From the NCBI GenBank assembly GCA_021904315.1, contig CM038922.1, positions 7,291,347-7,355,346 on the forward strand: 64,000 bases of DNA. The letters run 5' to 3'. Every line of letters begins with the position of its first letter. The stretch's first letter is position 1. Of this stretch, positions 11,811 through 21,776 are shown piece after piece. Under the pieces are notes generated by a model. That model was not told where the DNA came from. It was given only the letters and a program-made list of their open reading frames with translations, and searched no databases. The DNA is from Sphagnum magellanicum (taxonomy: Eukaryota > Streptophyta > Sphagnopsida > Sphagnales > Sphagnaceae). The position numbers were made by a program, and so were the translations under genes.

Positions 11811-12092
11811 TTTTGGACTAGTAACTTTATTTGGATATATTTTCAAGCAAAAAAAATATTTTATTTTGTTATTTGGAATATTAGGATATCTTATGAATAT
11901 TAATGTTGGCATATATCTTGTCGTATTGAAATCGAAAATTAAATTGATTTCTTTTTTGATATCTTTACAAGATATTACAAGTGATTTTTTTAAAAATAAT
12001 ATTAATTGAAGCCAGTGGATAACAAATAGGTGGATAACTGAAATTGGAAAATATCCAAAAAAATCTTATATCCGTCCAACACTGGTTGATAC

Positions 12093-14757
12093 CAATGTCA
12101 TGCAGTTCTTCCTTTTGAAAAGAACCTTCAGCCCAGTTTTGATTTTATTTTGAATCTTTAGAGGTTCTTTAGGTGCGAGTTTGAGCTCAAATCTCCCCAA
12201 TTTGAAACCATGTGGTATCAATTTTAGCACATTTTCAAAATTCAAGAACCTCCAAGCTTGGTTTAAAAGCCAAGTTCAACTCCATGTACACATTACACAT
12301 TCCCCTATGCTAGATATTGTAGAGGTACAAAGTTTTATAACAAATTAAAATCAAGGTCGATATAAATATGAAGTTCAATAACTAATTAAAAAGATAATAT
12401 TTAACTCTAAATTGAGCTTACTTATTAACTTTTTTTTTTTAAATGAGCTTCCATATTTGAAAACTTGCCCCTTTTTTCAACAGGTTTTTTTTCGTGATTC
12501 CAATTTCAAGTCTGAATCTAGCACAAAAACAAAACAAAAACACACTAGTTCCATATTTTGGTTCTTATAGTCATTCCAACAAAAAGGATGTGAACTTGGG
12601 CTTGAATCACAAGAGCCTGACCTTGAACCCCCCGGGTTTAACACTGCAAACCCGATATCCTCACAACATTGCTTGATACCAAGTGCAATCCTATATACCA
12701 GACTAACATTGGTAAGAACCATTCACATGCACAGTCTGCAATTATTTGACCCTTTCCAATTTAAATTGAGAACTATGGTTGTGTATTAGTACATGGTGTT
12801 TAAATTTTGATAGCCATGTGGCTATATTTTAGAACAGTTGGGTATTCGATTTTTGAGAACCATGGTGAGCAACCCTAAGTTCCAACCCAATCCATGTCAG
12901 GGGTTTAGTGCAGTTTCTAGTCATTCACAAGAGTGTTTGACCTGAAACTTTTTTTCAATTTTGTGATGCAGCTGAAGTGGTGATCATCCATAAGATAATT
13001 TAGCCCAAATTCTATAATTAAAAATATGTAAATTAGCATCCTTTTATATTTTTGGGCTACCTACTAAAACTTAGGATAGAATCTGAATTTTTTTTATTTA
13101 ATTTTTTTCTTGAAAGCTGGCAACTGAAATACCCTAAAAACACACTAAATTTTCACCATTGTCCCCTGGGATTTTGAAAACAAAATTCTCCATTTGAACA
13201 AAAATTGCCCAAAAAATAAAATGCTCAAATGTGACGCTGGAACCTATTCTTTATTTAAATATTTTTGGAACCTTGGTTATTCTTTATTCTTAGTTATTGT
13301 TATTCTTTAACTTGGTTGTGATTCATGCACAACTGCCTCCTCATCCAGGGTTTCCAATGGATGGTGGGTCTGGTGAATGCTGGGTCACATTAGTCCACAA
13401 ATCTCTATGGTGTATGATATAATATCCAGACTGACGAAAGGATATAAAAAAGACCGACAAAATTTTTACACTATATGGTGTATAATATAAAATGTCTTCA
13501 GCATATCAGTGTTGTCGGTTATTTGATTTTTTAAAATATCTCTGATTCCTCCGTTCTTTTGGCACGAGCGTTGGAGCCGGCCATGGGACTGGTTCCTGGC
13601 TTTATTGAAAACTATAGATAACAAAGGTTAAAGTGAGTTTGTAGCTTTTCTGAGAACCATCATTACTTATCAAAACGGGCTCTCTTGATCTTTTGGGAGC
13701 CACAACACAACCATGTGTAAGGAACTGCCCGGAGAACGACCGGTTTTTCATTCCATTTGCAACAGCCGCCCACCACTTCTCTGTACCGACTAACACACAA
13801 GTGAGTTTAGTTACCTTAGAAGTCAATAGTGCAAAATTTGATGCGCGTGGTCATTGGTTGCCTTAAAAGTCAGTAGCATACAACTTGAAGTGCATGGACT
13901 CTGGATACATTGCAAGGCAATAGCATAGACTTTGAGGTGCCTGAAGCAGTGTAAAAACTTTTCCTTCAGATTTTCAGGGATCTCCTTGAGCAGAATTCTT
14001 TTGGTGAGACACAGTCTTCAATTTCAATTTCAGGCATCAGCCTTTTCTTCCTTTTTCTTTTTTGAAGTACTTAAAATTGAGTTTCAGGGATATCTTTTTT
14101 ACATCATTTTTTATTTTATTTCGAGATCAATTTTCTTTCACTTATTCAGTTTTACTTGCAATGATTTTTGTTCTTTGTTCTAGTTAGCATGCATAGGGTA
14201 GAGTGGCTCCTCTTTGGAGCAGCCAAAAAAGAGCAGTAAAGCAAAAAAAAAAATTGAATTACAAGCATTTTTTTTCATTTTGACCCCTCCTACTTCATGA
14301 GTGCATAACTTTCTCTCTTTTTTTTTTGCTCAAATGGAGTGATTTAAACTGCTTTGAAGTTGCCATCTTAAGCTTTACAAAACATCTTCTAACTCTAACC
14401 GCAAGAGAGAAATATTTTAGGATTTTTTGAGGGGATCAGAAATAGGCTATGAGCTGTTTGGTCAGAATTTTCTGTAAAAACGTCCCCCCTTACTTGGGGG
14501 AGGCATAACTTTCTTTCCTCCAGTTCATTTTTGCCAATTTTCAGTGCAATAGATGTCCCATGAGGAGGGCTCCATCTACTCTTCGGACACCATAAACAAT
14601 GGGCCCTCCTGCAAAAGCAGCAAGCAAACTCTATCTCAAGTTATCACTCATGGGCTGTTCTATCCTATAACGGATAGTATTGGTAGTAAAACTTGCAGGA
14701 CAAGTTGCTCCAAACAACCAATGATTGTGTGGAACCAGCAATGTGAATGCAGAAATC
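12093..14757. other. Non-coding flank of the hAT insertion, duplicated
   Basis: No gene recognised. It contains a GC-richer islet (13550-13830) repeated almost unchanged at 18655-18935, which differs in base use from its AT-rich surroundings. A minus-strand frame there (13602-13826) is open in both copies. Of roughly nine base differences between copies in that frame most change the residue, so there is no sign of protein-level constraint. The islet could be a captured piece of a host gene or promoter. Confidence 0.4.
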
Positions 14758-14759
14758 TA

Positions 14760-15158
14760 AAGCACTGAGAAAATTTGTACTGTATGTGAGGGGCACCCTA
14801 TATCCATGAATTTCCCTCTAAGAAATTGGTAGTGATATTATATCTACTCCTCAAAGGTGAGGGTAAAGCCCTAGGGTGAGGCCATTCTCAAACTAAGGGG
14901 CCTAGAACGAGTTCAGCCCCACATTTTGAGAATGTCCCTCACCCATGGGCTTTACCTATCATAAAGCATGAGATAAAATTTATCATTAACCAAACCTATG
15001 TAGATCACAAAGTGTAGGAATGGGAGGGAAATTGTGCCTATTTATGGGTGTAAGAACCCTCCCACTATTGAGGAGTAGGGATAATATCCCTCCCATTTTC
15101 TAGGAGGGAAATTGATGGATTTGAGGTGCCCTCCAAATACACTACAAATTTGCTTCGA
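14760..15158. mobile_element. Palindromic MITE, copy 1 (right end cut by duplication junction)
   Basis: Long inverted arms: the left side AAGCACTGAGAAAATTTGTA onward (14760) mirrors the right side ending near 15158 in CTACAAATTTGCTTC. The arms include TTTCCCTC/GAGGGAAA and the ACTCCTCAA/TTGAGGAGT pair. An inner hairpin pairs GTAAAGCCC...GTGAGG with CCCTCAC...GGGCTTTAC. No coding capacity. The complete form is seen at 19847-20253. Here the last few bases are replaced at the tandem-duplication junction. Confidence 0.75.
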
Positions 15159-15589
15159 GTCCTTTTCACATTTCTACCCATGTGTTGTTATTGGTTGAAA
15201 GAGTTGTACTACCACCCACCGTTCCTTCTTGTAGGTTGTGAGTCATTAACATAGTGAATTCTTTTTCCAATAAGTTTTTTTTTTCCTTACATTTTTGTTT
15301 TTCTTTCATTTCTTTTGTTTTTTTAATTTTTTCCCTCTTTTTTCATTTTAATAAAAAAATTTGTTTCCCGTTTTGGTGCAAGGGTTGTTATAAATTGTTT
15401 TGGAAATAAACATAAATCCTTTGACCAAGTTTTTTGATAATGTTGTATCTTTGTTTACTTGTAAATGTTTTGCATCATAATTAATTGTGCACCTGAATAT
15501 CATCACATCACAAAACAACACATCACATTTGTTTCTTTAGTTTTCTCCACATTTTGGCCTTGTAAAATAGTTGTGAAAGATGGAAAGGT

Positions 15590-17310
15590 TAAATGAATAT
15601 GGTAACCAAACAATGCAAAATGAAAACTTATAATACACATAAATCATGACATTGAAGTTGATCAAGTAATGGAAGAAAAGGAAAATCCAAGCTTGCAAAT
15701 TGAAATTAGCACAATTTTCAGATTATGTGAAGAAATTGATGAATAGAAAACTAAACACATTTTGGAACAATTACAAATTCAAAGAAAAAAATGACATCTT
15801 CATAATAAAAATGCCCTAGGTTGGTTTTTTATTTTGTTAACGACAACTCAAATATAAACCTTGATGTTCCTCAAATGATGCATTGTTTGTTTTGTCATTT
15901 TCAACATGTCTTTTCTTTGAATGTAGGAAAATAATTAAAGAAAAGGTCTAATATCATATTACAAACTAAATGGCATAGTTCATGTTTGTAGAAATACCTT
16001 GATGTAAACCATCAAATAATTTTAAAAAAGTTTTGGGAAGAAATTGATAATCAATGGAAAGAAAATGTTGAAAGACTACTTGCAAAGAAATGAATGAATA
16101 TTTCCATTTTTTCCATATTTGAATGTTTTGTTTCAAAAGATCCCTTCAAAAAGGATGATGTGGAGTAGAAAATGTTTGTTGAAAATCTTACATTTTTTGA
16201 TATTGAAACATCACTTGCCTTTGCAATTTGTAAAGAGTGTGTGGTTAAAGCATTTTGTGCTGCAATTATGTCCTCATGTTCAATTGCCTTCCCGAAAATT
16301 GTTTTCACACACCATTTTGCTTAAATTGGTGGAGAAAACTAAAGAAACATATGTTTTGCCTTCGTTAAATGAATGTTATTTTGTTACTGCCAGTTTTGAT
16401 CTATGGATGCCCAAGGGTGCACATGATGTGTTTGCCATGGTCATAATTTTTTTGGGATCTAATTATAAACCAAAACAAGTAACTTTTGGTTTGTTTAAAG
16501 TTGTTGAAATTACAAGACAAGCATTGATGTATATGGCTTGAGAAATTAAATAATAGCATATGTGAAAGATAAGGGTTCAAATTTAAATACATTGACTAGT
16601 GCTTTGAAATATGTTATCAAATGTCAGACTTTAGGTTTGGAAGAAAGATTTCAAGGACCCTCCTATGGTCATTTTTTTCCAAAGTGTGCCAATATGCCAA
16701 AATTGATGAAACAATTTATAAAAGCTTGAAATATGTGTCTATTAAATCTACCTAGATAAATTTGCACAAATGAATTACTTGCCCAAAGAAATCTAATAAA
16801 TGTTATCAAGAATGGAACAAAACTTGCATTGAAGTTGTTTTGAAGCCTAGGAAACTAAACACTTTACTAAAAACTATGTTAGTTTTATTTTTAGTTACTT
16901 TATTTTGTTCCATTTTTGCAAGTCCTTTGTTTTTGGTTATTATAAATTATAAGTTGTTTTTTTGATCCTTAAACTATTTCTGCAGGTTTGCAAATAAAAT
17001 CATATTGTTTCAAAAGGCATTACAATTTAAGTTGACAATTGTTCTTTATTATAATCGACAAACTACAATGAGGATTACTAGTCATGTCCCTCCACCTTTC
17101 ACGTGGCACATATCTCAAATCATTATTGATGTTTTGTCTTCAATTGTAAGTGCTTATGTGTTGAACCAATCCCATAGACATTTGTTACTTTTTGATGTTT
17201 TGAATGCAACAATCATTACAAGCTTCAAATTTAAAGAAGAATTTGGAATTTCATATAATTTGGAAGATTTAATTTATGATGATCCTATTGTAGCTTTGGT
17301 CATGTGCAAT
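15590..17310 (+). pseudogene. hAT transposase, broken and end-less, copy 2
   Basis: Same transposase blocks as at 9394-11120. The core piece (16119-16541) stays open longer than in copy 1 and shows FDLWMPKGAHDVFAMV followed by KPKQVTFGLFKV. The C-terminal piece (17005-17316) has LEDLIYDDPIVAL and then runs into the deletion at ~17301, so the LDPRFK block is gone. It cannot move by itself because both terminal repeats are absent. Confidence 0.8.
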
Positions 17311-17316
17311 TTGTGA

Positions 17317-19846
17317 TTTCAATTTTGGCACATTTTTAAAATTCAAGAACCTCCAAGTTCGACTTGAAGGTATGCATTACACATTCCCCTATGCTAGATA
17401 TTGTAGAAGTACAAAGTTTTATAACAAATTAAAATCAAGACCGATATAAATATGAAGTTCAATAACTAATTAAAAAGATAATACTTAACTCTCAAGTTGA
17501 GCTTACTTATTAAGTTTTCAAAAAAAAATCACCTTCCATATTTGAAGAACTTGCCCCTTTTTAAAAGAGGTTTTTTTTCGTGATTCCAATTTCAAGTCTG
17601 AATCTAGCACAAAAACAAAACAAAAACACACTAGTTCCACATTTTGGTTCTTATAGTCATTCCAACAAGAAGGATGTGAACTTGGGTTTGAATCACAAGA
17701 GCCTGACCTTGAACCCCCCGGGTTTAACAATGCAAACCCGATATCCTCACAACATTTCTTGATACCAAGTGTAATCCTATATATCAGACTAACATTGGTA
17801 AGAACCATTCACATGCACAGTCTGCAATTATTTGACCTTTTCCAATTTAAATTGAGAACTATGGTTGTGTATTAGTACATGGTGTTTAAATTTTGATAGC
17901 CATGTGGCTATATTTTAGAACAGTTGGGTATCCGATTTTTGAGAACCATGGTGAGCAACCCTAAGTTCCAACCCAATCCATGTCAGGGGTTTAGTGCAGT
18001 TTCTAATCATTTACAAGAGTGTTTGACCTGAAACTTTTTTTTAATTTTGTGATGCAGCTGAAGTGGTGATCATCCATAAGATAATTTAGCCCAAATTTGA
18101 TAATTAAAAATATGCAAATAAAGAATAGCATCCTTTTATATTTTTGGGCTACCTACTAGAACTTAGGATAGAATCTGAGTTTTTTTTTTTTAAATTTTTT
18201 TCTTGAAAGCTGGTACCTGAAAGACCCTAAAAAAACACACTAAATTTTCACCATTGTCACCTGGGATTTTGAAAACAAAATTCTCCATTTGACAAAAAAT
18301 TGCCCAAAAAATAAAATGCTCAAACAATGACACTGGAACGTATTCTTTATTTACATATTTTTGGAACCTTGGTTATTCTTTATTCTTAGTTAATGTTATT
18401 CTTCAACTTAGTTGTGGTTCATACACAACTGCCTCCTCATCAGGGGTTTCCAATGGATGGTGGGTCTGGTGAATGCTGGGTCACATTAGTCCACAAATCT
18501 CTATGGTGTATGATATAATATCCAGACTGACGAAAGGATATAAAAAGGATATAAAAAAGACCGACAAAATTTTTACACTATATGGTGTATAATATAAAAT
18601 GTCTTCAGCATATCAGTGTTGTCGGTTATTTGATTTTTTAAAATATCTCTGATTCCTCCGTTCTTTTGGGGCGAGCGTTGGAGCCGGCCATGGGACTGGT
18701 TCCTGGCTTTATTGAAAACTACAGATAACAAAGGTTAAAGTGAGTTTGTAGCTTTTCTGAGAACCATGGTTACTTATCAAAACGGGCTCTCTTGATCTTT
18801 TGGGAGCCACAACACAACCATGTGTAAGGAACTGCCCGGAGAACGACCCGTTTTTCATTCCATTTGCAACAGCCGCCCACCACTTCTCTGTACCGACTAA
18901 CACATAAGTGAGGTTAGTGACCTTACACGTCAATAGTGTAAAATTTGATGCGCATGGTCATTGGTTGCCTTAGAAGTCAGTAGGATACAACTTGAAGTGC
19001 ATGGATTCTGGAGACATTGGAGGTCAATAGCATAGACTTTGAGGTGCCTGAAGCAGTGTAAAAACTTTTCCTTCACATTTTCAGGAATCTCCTTGAGCAG
19101 AATTTTGTTTCGTGAGACCCGGTCTTCAATTTCAATTTCAGGCATCTGCCTTTTTTTCTTTTTTCTTCTTTTAAGTACTTAAAATTGAGTTTCAGGGATA
19201 TCTTGTTTTTACATCATTTTTTATCTTATTTCGAGATCAATTTTTTTTACTTATTCAATTTTCCTATGCACTGATTTTTGTTCTTTGTTTTAGTTAGCAT
19301 GCATAGGTTAGAGTGGCTCCTCTTTGGAGCAGCCAAAAAAGAGCAGTAAAGAAAATAAGGTTTTTTCAAATTACAAAACGCATTTTTTTTCATTTTGACC
19401 CCTGCTACTTCATCAGTGCATAACTTTCTCATTTTTTTTTGCTCAAATTGAGTGATTTAAACTGCTTTGAAATCGCCATCTTAAGCTTTACAAATCATCT
19501 TCTAACTCTAAAAGCAACAGAGAAATATTTTAGGATTTTTTGAGGGGATCAGAAATAGGCTATGAGTTGTTTGGTCCAGAATTTTCCGTCCCCCCTTACT
19601 TGGGGGGGGGGCAGGGGGGGCAGGGCGCATAACTTTCTTGCCCCCAGTTCATTTTTGCCAATTTTCAGTGCAATATCTACTCTTTGGACACCATAAACAA
19701 TGAGCCCTCCTGCAAAAACAGCGAGCAAACCCTACCTTAAGTTATCACTCATGGGTAGGGATAGTATTGGTAGTAAAACTTGCAGGACACATTGCTCCAA
19801 ACAACCAATGATTGTGTAGAACCAGCAATGTGAATGCAGAAACCTA
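17317..19846. other. Duplicated non-coding flank, copy 2
   Basis: Counterpart of 12206-14759. It includes the GC-richer islet at 18655-18935 and G-rich runs near 19600-19625. Near 18536 a short extra GGATATAAAAA word is present relative to copy 1, a small local duplication. No gene recognised. Confidence 0.4.
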
Positions 19847-20253
19847 AAGCACTAAGAGAAAATTTGTACTGTATGTGGAGGGCAGCCTATATCCATGAAT
19901 TTCCCTCCTAGAAATTCAGAGTGATATTATACCTACTCCTCAAGGGTAAGGGTAAAGCCCTAGGGTGAGGCCATTCTCAAACTAGGGGGCCTACAACGAG
20001 TTCAGCCCCGCATTTAGAGAATGTCCCTCACCCATGGGCTTTACCTATCATAAAGCATGAGATAAAATTTATCATGAATCAAACCTATGTAGCTCACAAA
20101 GTGTAGGAATGGGAGGGAAATTGTGCCTACGTATGGGTGTAAGAACCCTCCCACAATTGAGGAGTAGGCATAATATCCCTCCCATTTTCTAGGAGGGAAA
20201 TTGATGGATTTAAGGTGCCCTCCAAATACGCTACAAATTTTCTTCCAGTGCTT
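19847..20253. mobile_element. Palindromic MITE, copy 2 (complete, 407 bp, TA-flanked)
   Basis: Begins AAGCACT and ends AGTGCTT with a TA dinucleotide immediately outside each end (19845-19846, 20254-20255). The long arms pair AAATTTGTA/TACAAATTT, TTTCCCTCCTAG/CTAGGAGGGAAA and CTACTCCTCAA/TTGAGGAGTAG. No coding capacity. A TA target suggests a Tc1/mariner-like mobilising transposase, but the TA could also be part of the arms. Complete form of the element at 14760. Confidence 0.75.
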
Positions 20254-20495
20254 TATGAGTGCTTTATTATAAGTGTGAGAACCCTCCACTATTGAGGAGT
20301 AAGCATAAGAACCCTCCCATTTATACACCTTGTGATTTGCAAAGGTTTGGTTCATGATAAATTTTGCCTCATGCTTTATGGTAGGTAAACCCTATTGGTG
20401 CGGGACATGCTCAAACTGCGAGGCCAAACTCAGCCATCACATTGTCATAGGTCCCTTATTTTGAGAATGCCCCCACCCCAGGGCTTTACCCTACA
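20254..20495. repeat. Partial inverted copy of the MITE interior
   Basis: The stretch reads as a diverged reverse complement of the MITE interior: TTGAGGAGTAAG, GGTTCATGATAAATTTTG, CATGCTTTATGGTAGGTAAA and CAGGGCTTTAC occur in the opposite order and strand to 19930-20165. This second, older copy abuts the complete one, making a larger palindrome. Confidence 0.6.
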
Positions 20496-20858
20496 CCAAA
20501 TAGCAAGGAACATTGCTCATGACAAGCTCACTAGAGAAAACATGACTTGCATGATGCCATAAAATTTTGGAAGAAGATATAGGTTGAAAAGAAGAATTTT
20601 AATGCTTTCCATGGTGGAACACACTTTCTTGGGGCCATTCCTGGATTTTCGATGGCCTGAGGAAAGTGACTTTCCCTATGCATGATATTTTTGGGGCCAG
20701 GTAACCAATGAAGAGGTGCAATGGTTACGCACAGTGCAGAATCCATCACTGAAAGTTTTCTACAAATTTTGTTGATGTAATTTTTCTTGTGGAAAGAACA
20801 ACAAAATTTGTTAAAAAATCACTGAACAAGATTCATAAAATTGTTCATCATTCTAATT
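20496..20858. other. Unrecognised stretch
   Basis: About 360 bases, moderately GC-rich around 20600-20750, with no convincing frame or repeat seen. Confidence 0.3.
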
Positions 20859-21776
20859 TAATAGAGTTATCTGTAACGCCCCGTGATTACGGGACGAGAA
20901 CAGCCAGTTTCAGCATAATAGGTAGGGTCTTCTTTGCAAGGGGTATTAGCCCAGGCCAAAAATGGTGATGAACTCTTCTGGGAACAGAAATTTCTTGCAA
21001 CCAATGGGAAGGCCCAAGCATGCAATCAACATGCCTTGCTTTTTTTTTTCCTTTTAAATTTTTTGGGGAAAGGGGGGGGGGGGGGGGGTGGGGCATTTTT
21101 TTTTTCTTTTTTCCTTGGTTCCCAATGTGTTCCCTTTGAGTTCCCATCAAGTTTCAAATATGTTCCCCAAGTTCCCAATGTGTTTCCCAACATGTTCTCC
21201 ATAGCACGTCACTTTTATCCCATATGCTTTGGCAAATGTTGTCCTCCTTTCACCTATATAGTCAGGCTGAACACAGGGACCTCTGTAGTTCAAATAGAAC
21301 CATCTATTTCGGGGAGCCTCCATAGTTTCATTTGTTTTGAGTGATGGGCCAATGAAATTGGCTCATTGCAAAAAACAAAAATTGAACTTGGGAGGCACCT
21401 CATCTAATTAATAGGAGAGGTGAATAGGAGGGGTATAGGGCAGCAAACAAGTAACTGGGAATAAAAATTTTACAAAACAAAATAACTGGGACCCAAACTA
21501 GTTTTTCCACCAATTTTGGTGGTAAACTAAGTTTCAGCCTAGCTTTCCTTTTTCGTGAGCACCTCCACTGCTGCTACATATATTTTCACTGCTCCTACTT
21601 GTACAACTACTAAAAATACTCTCGAATCTTCTGCATTAAATGCTGAGTTTCGGCAATTCATACTTAGATTAATAAAATTTCCTTACTTTGCAGATACCAC
21701 TGAAAGAGGGGATGGGGAGTGAAAACAGGCCCAAAGACAGGGTGAAGACAGGGTGACCTTATGGATAACTCTATTA
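20859..21776. repeat. 0.9-kb segment bounded by a 13-bp inverted repeat
   Basis: TAATAGAGTTATC at 20859-20871 is exactly mirrored by GATAACTCTATTA at 21764-21776. Directly inside the left arm is TGTAACGCCCCG, a common LTR-like start word. Inside are a run of 17 G (21072-21088) and repeated CAATGTGTT/CCCAA words. The stretch could be a non-autonomous DNA element or a chance pair around an old solo LTR. No matching TSD was found. Confidence 0.35.

Larger units (their letters stand above)
8087..12084 (+). mobile_element. hAT-superfamily transposon, 3,998 bp, with TIRs and 8-bp TSD
   Basis: The element starts CAGTGTTGGG and ends CCAACACTG, a classic hAT terminal inverted repeat. It is flanked on both sides by the identical 8 bases GTTGATAC (8079-8086 and 12085-12092), the target-site length typical of hAT. 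Inside, from 5' to 3', are a 27-bp minisatellite (8490-8960), a T-rich leader, and a plus-strand transposase gene broken by several frame changes. The ends plus TSD make this a certain insertion boundary. The element no longer encodes an intact transposase. Its internal part from ~8964 on was later copied as part of a tandem duplication. Confidence 0.92.
8964..15158. repeat. Tandem segmental duplication, copy 1 (6.2 kb)
   Basis: This segment aligns end to end with 15159-20249 in direct orientation. Landmarks repeat in order: the CCCATGTG T-rich leader (8985 / 15178), the hAT transposase blocks, the TTTTTTTCGTGATTCC block (12485 / 17572), the GC-richer islet (13550-13830 / 18655-18935) and the palindromic MITE (14760 / 19847). 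Over ~500 aligned bases from 12493 and from 17579 I count about 12 substitutions; in the hAT core (10215-10420 against 16397-16602) about 11 substitutions and one indel in ~205. The junction (~15159) joins the right end of the MITE to the hAT minisatellite edge. Confidence 0.92.
15159..20249. repeat. Tandem segmental duplication, copy 2 (5.1 kb)
   Basis: Direct copy of 8964-15158, shorter because about 1.1 kb is absent. Sequence equivalent to ~11118-12205 of copy 1 is missing at ~17301, removing the end of the hAT transposase, the hAT 3' terminus and its target-site duplication. Copy 2 also starts inside the hAT element, so it has neither hAT end. Its right end runs into the native flank of the MITE, which tells which breakpoints were used. 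Confidence 0.92.

Noticed and set aside
13602-13826. Minus-strand 74-residue frame open in both duplicate copies
   Set aside because: Most of the ~9 base differences between copies change the residue, so the frame is probably open by chance over a young duplication.
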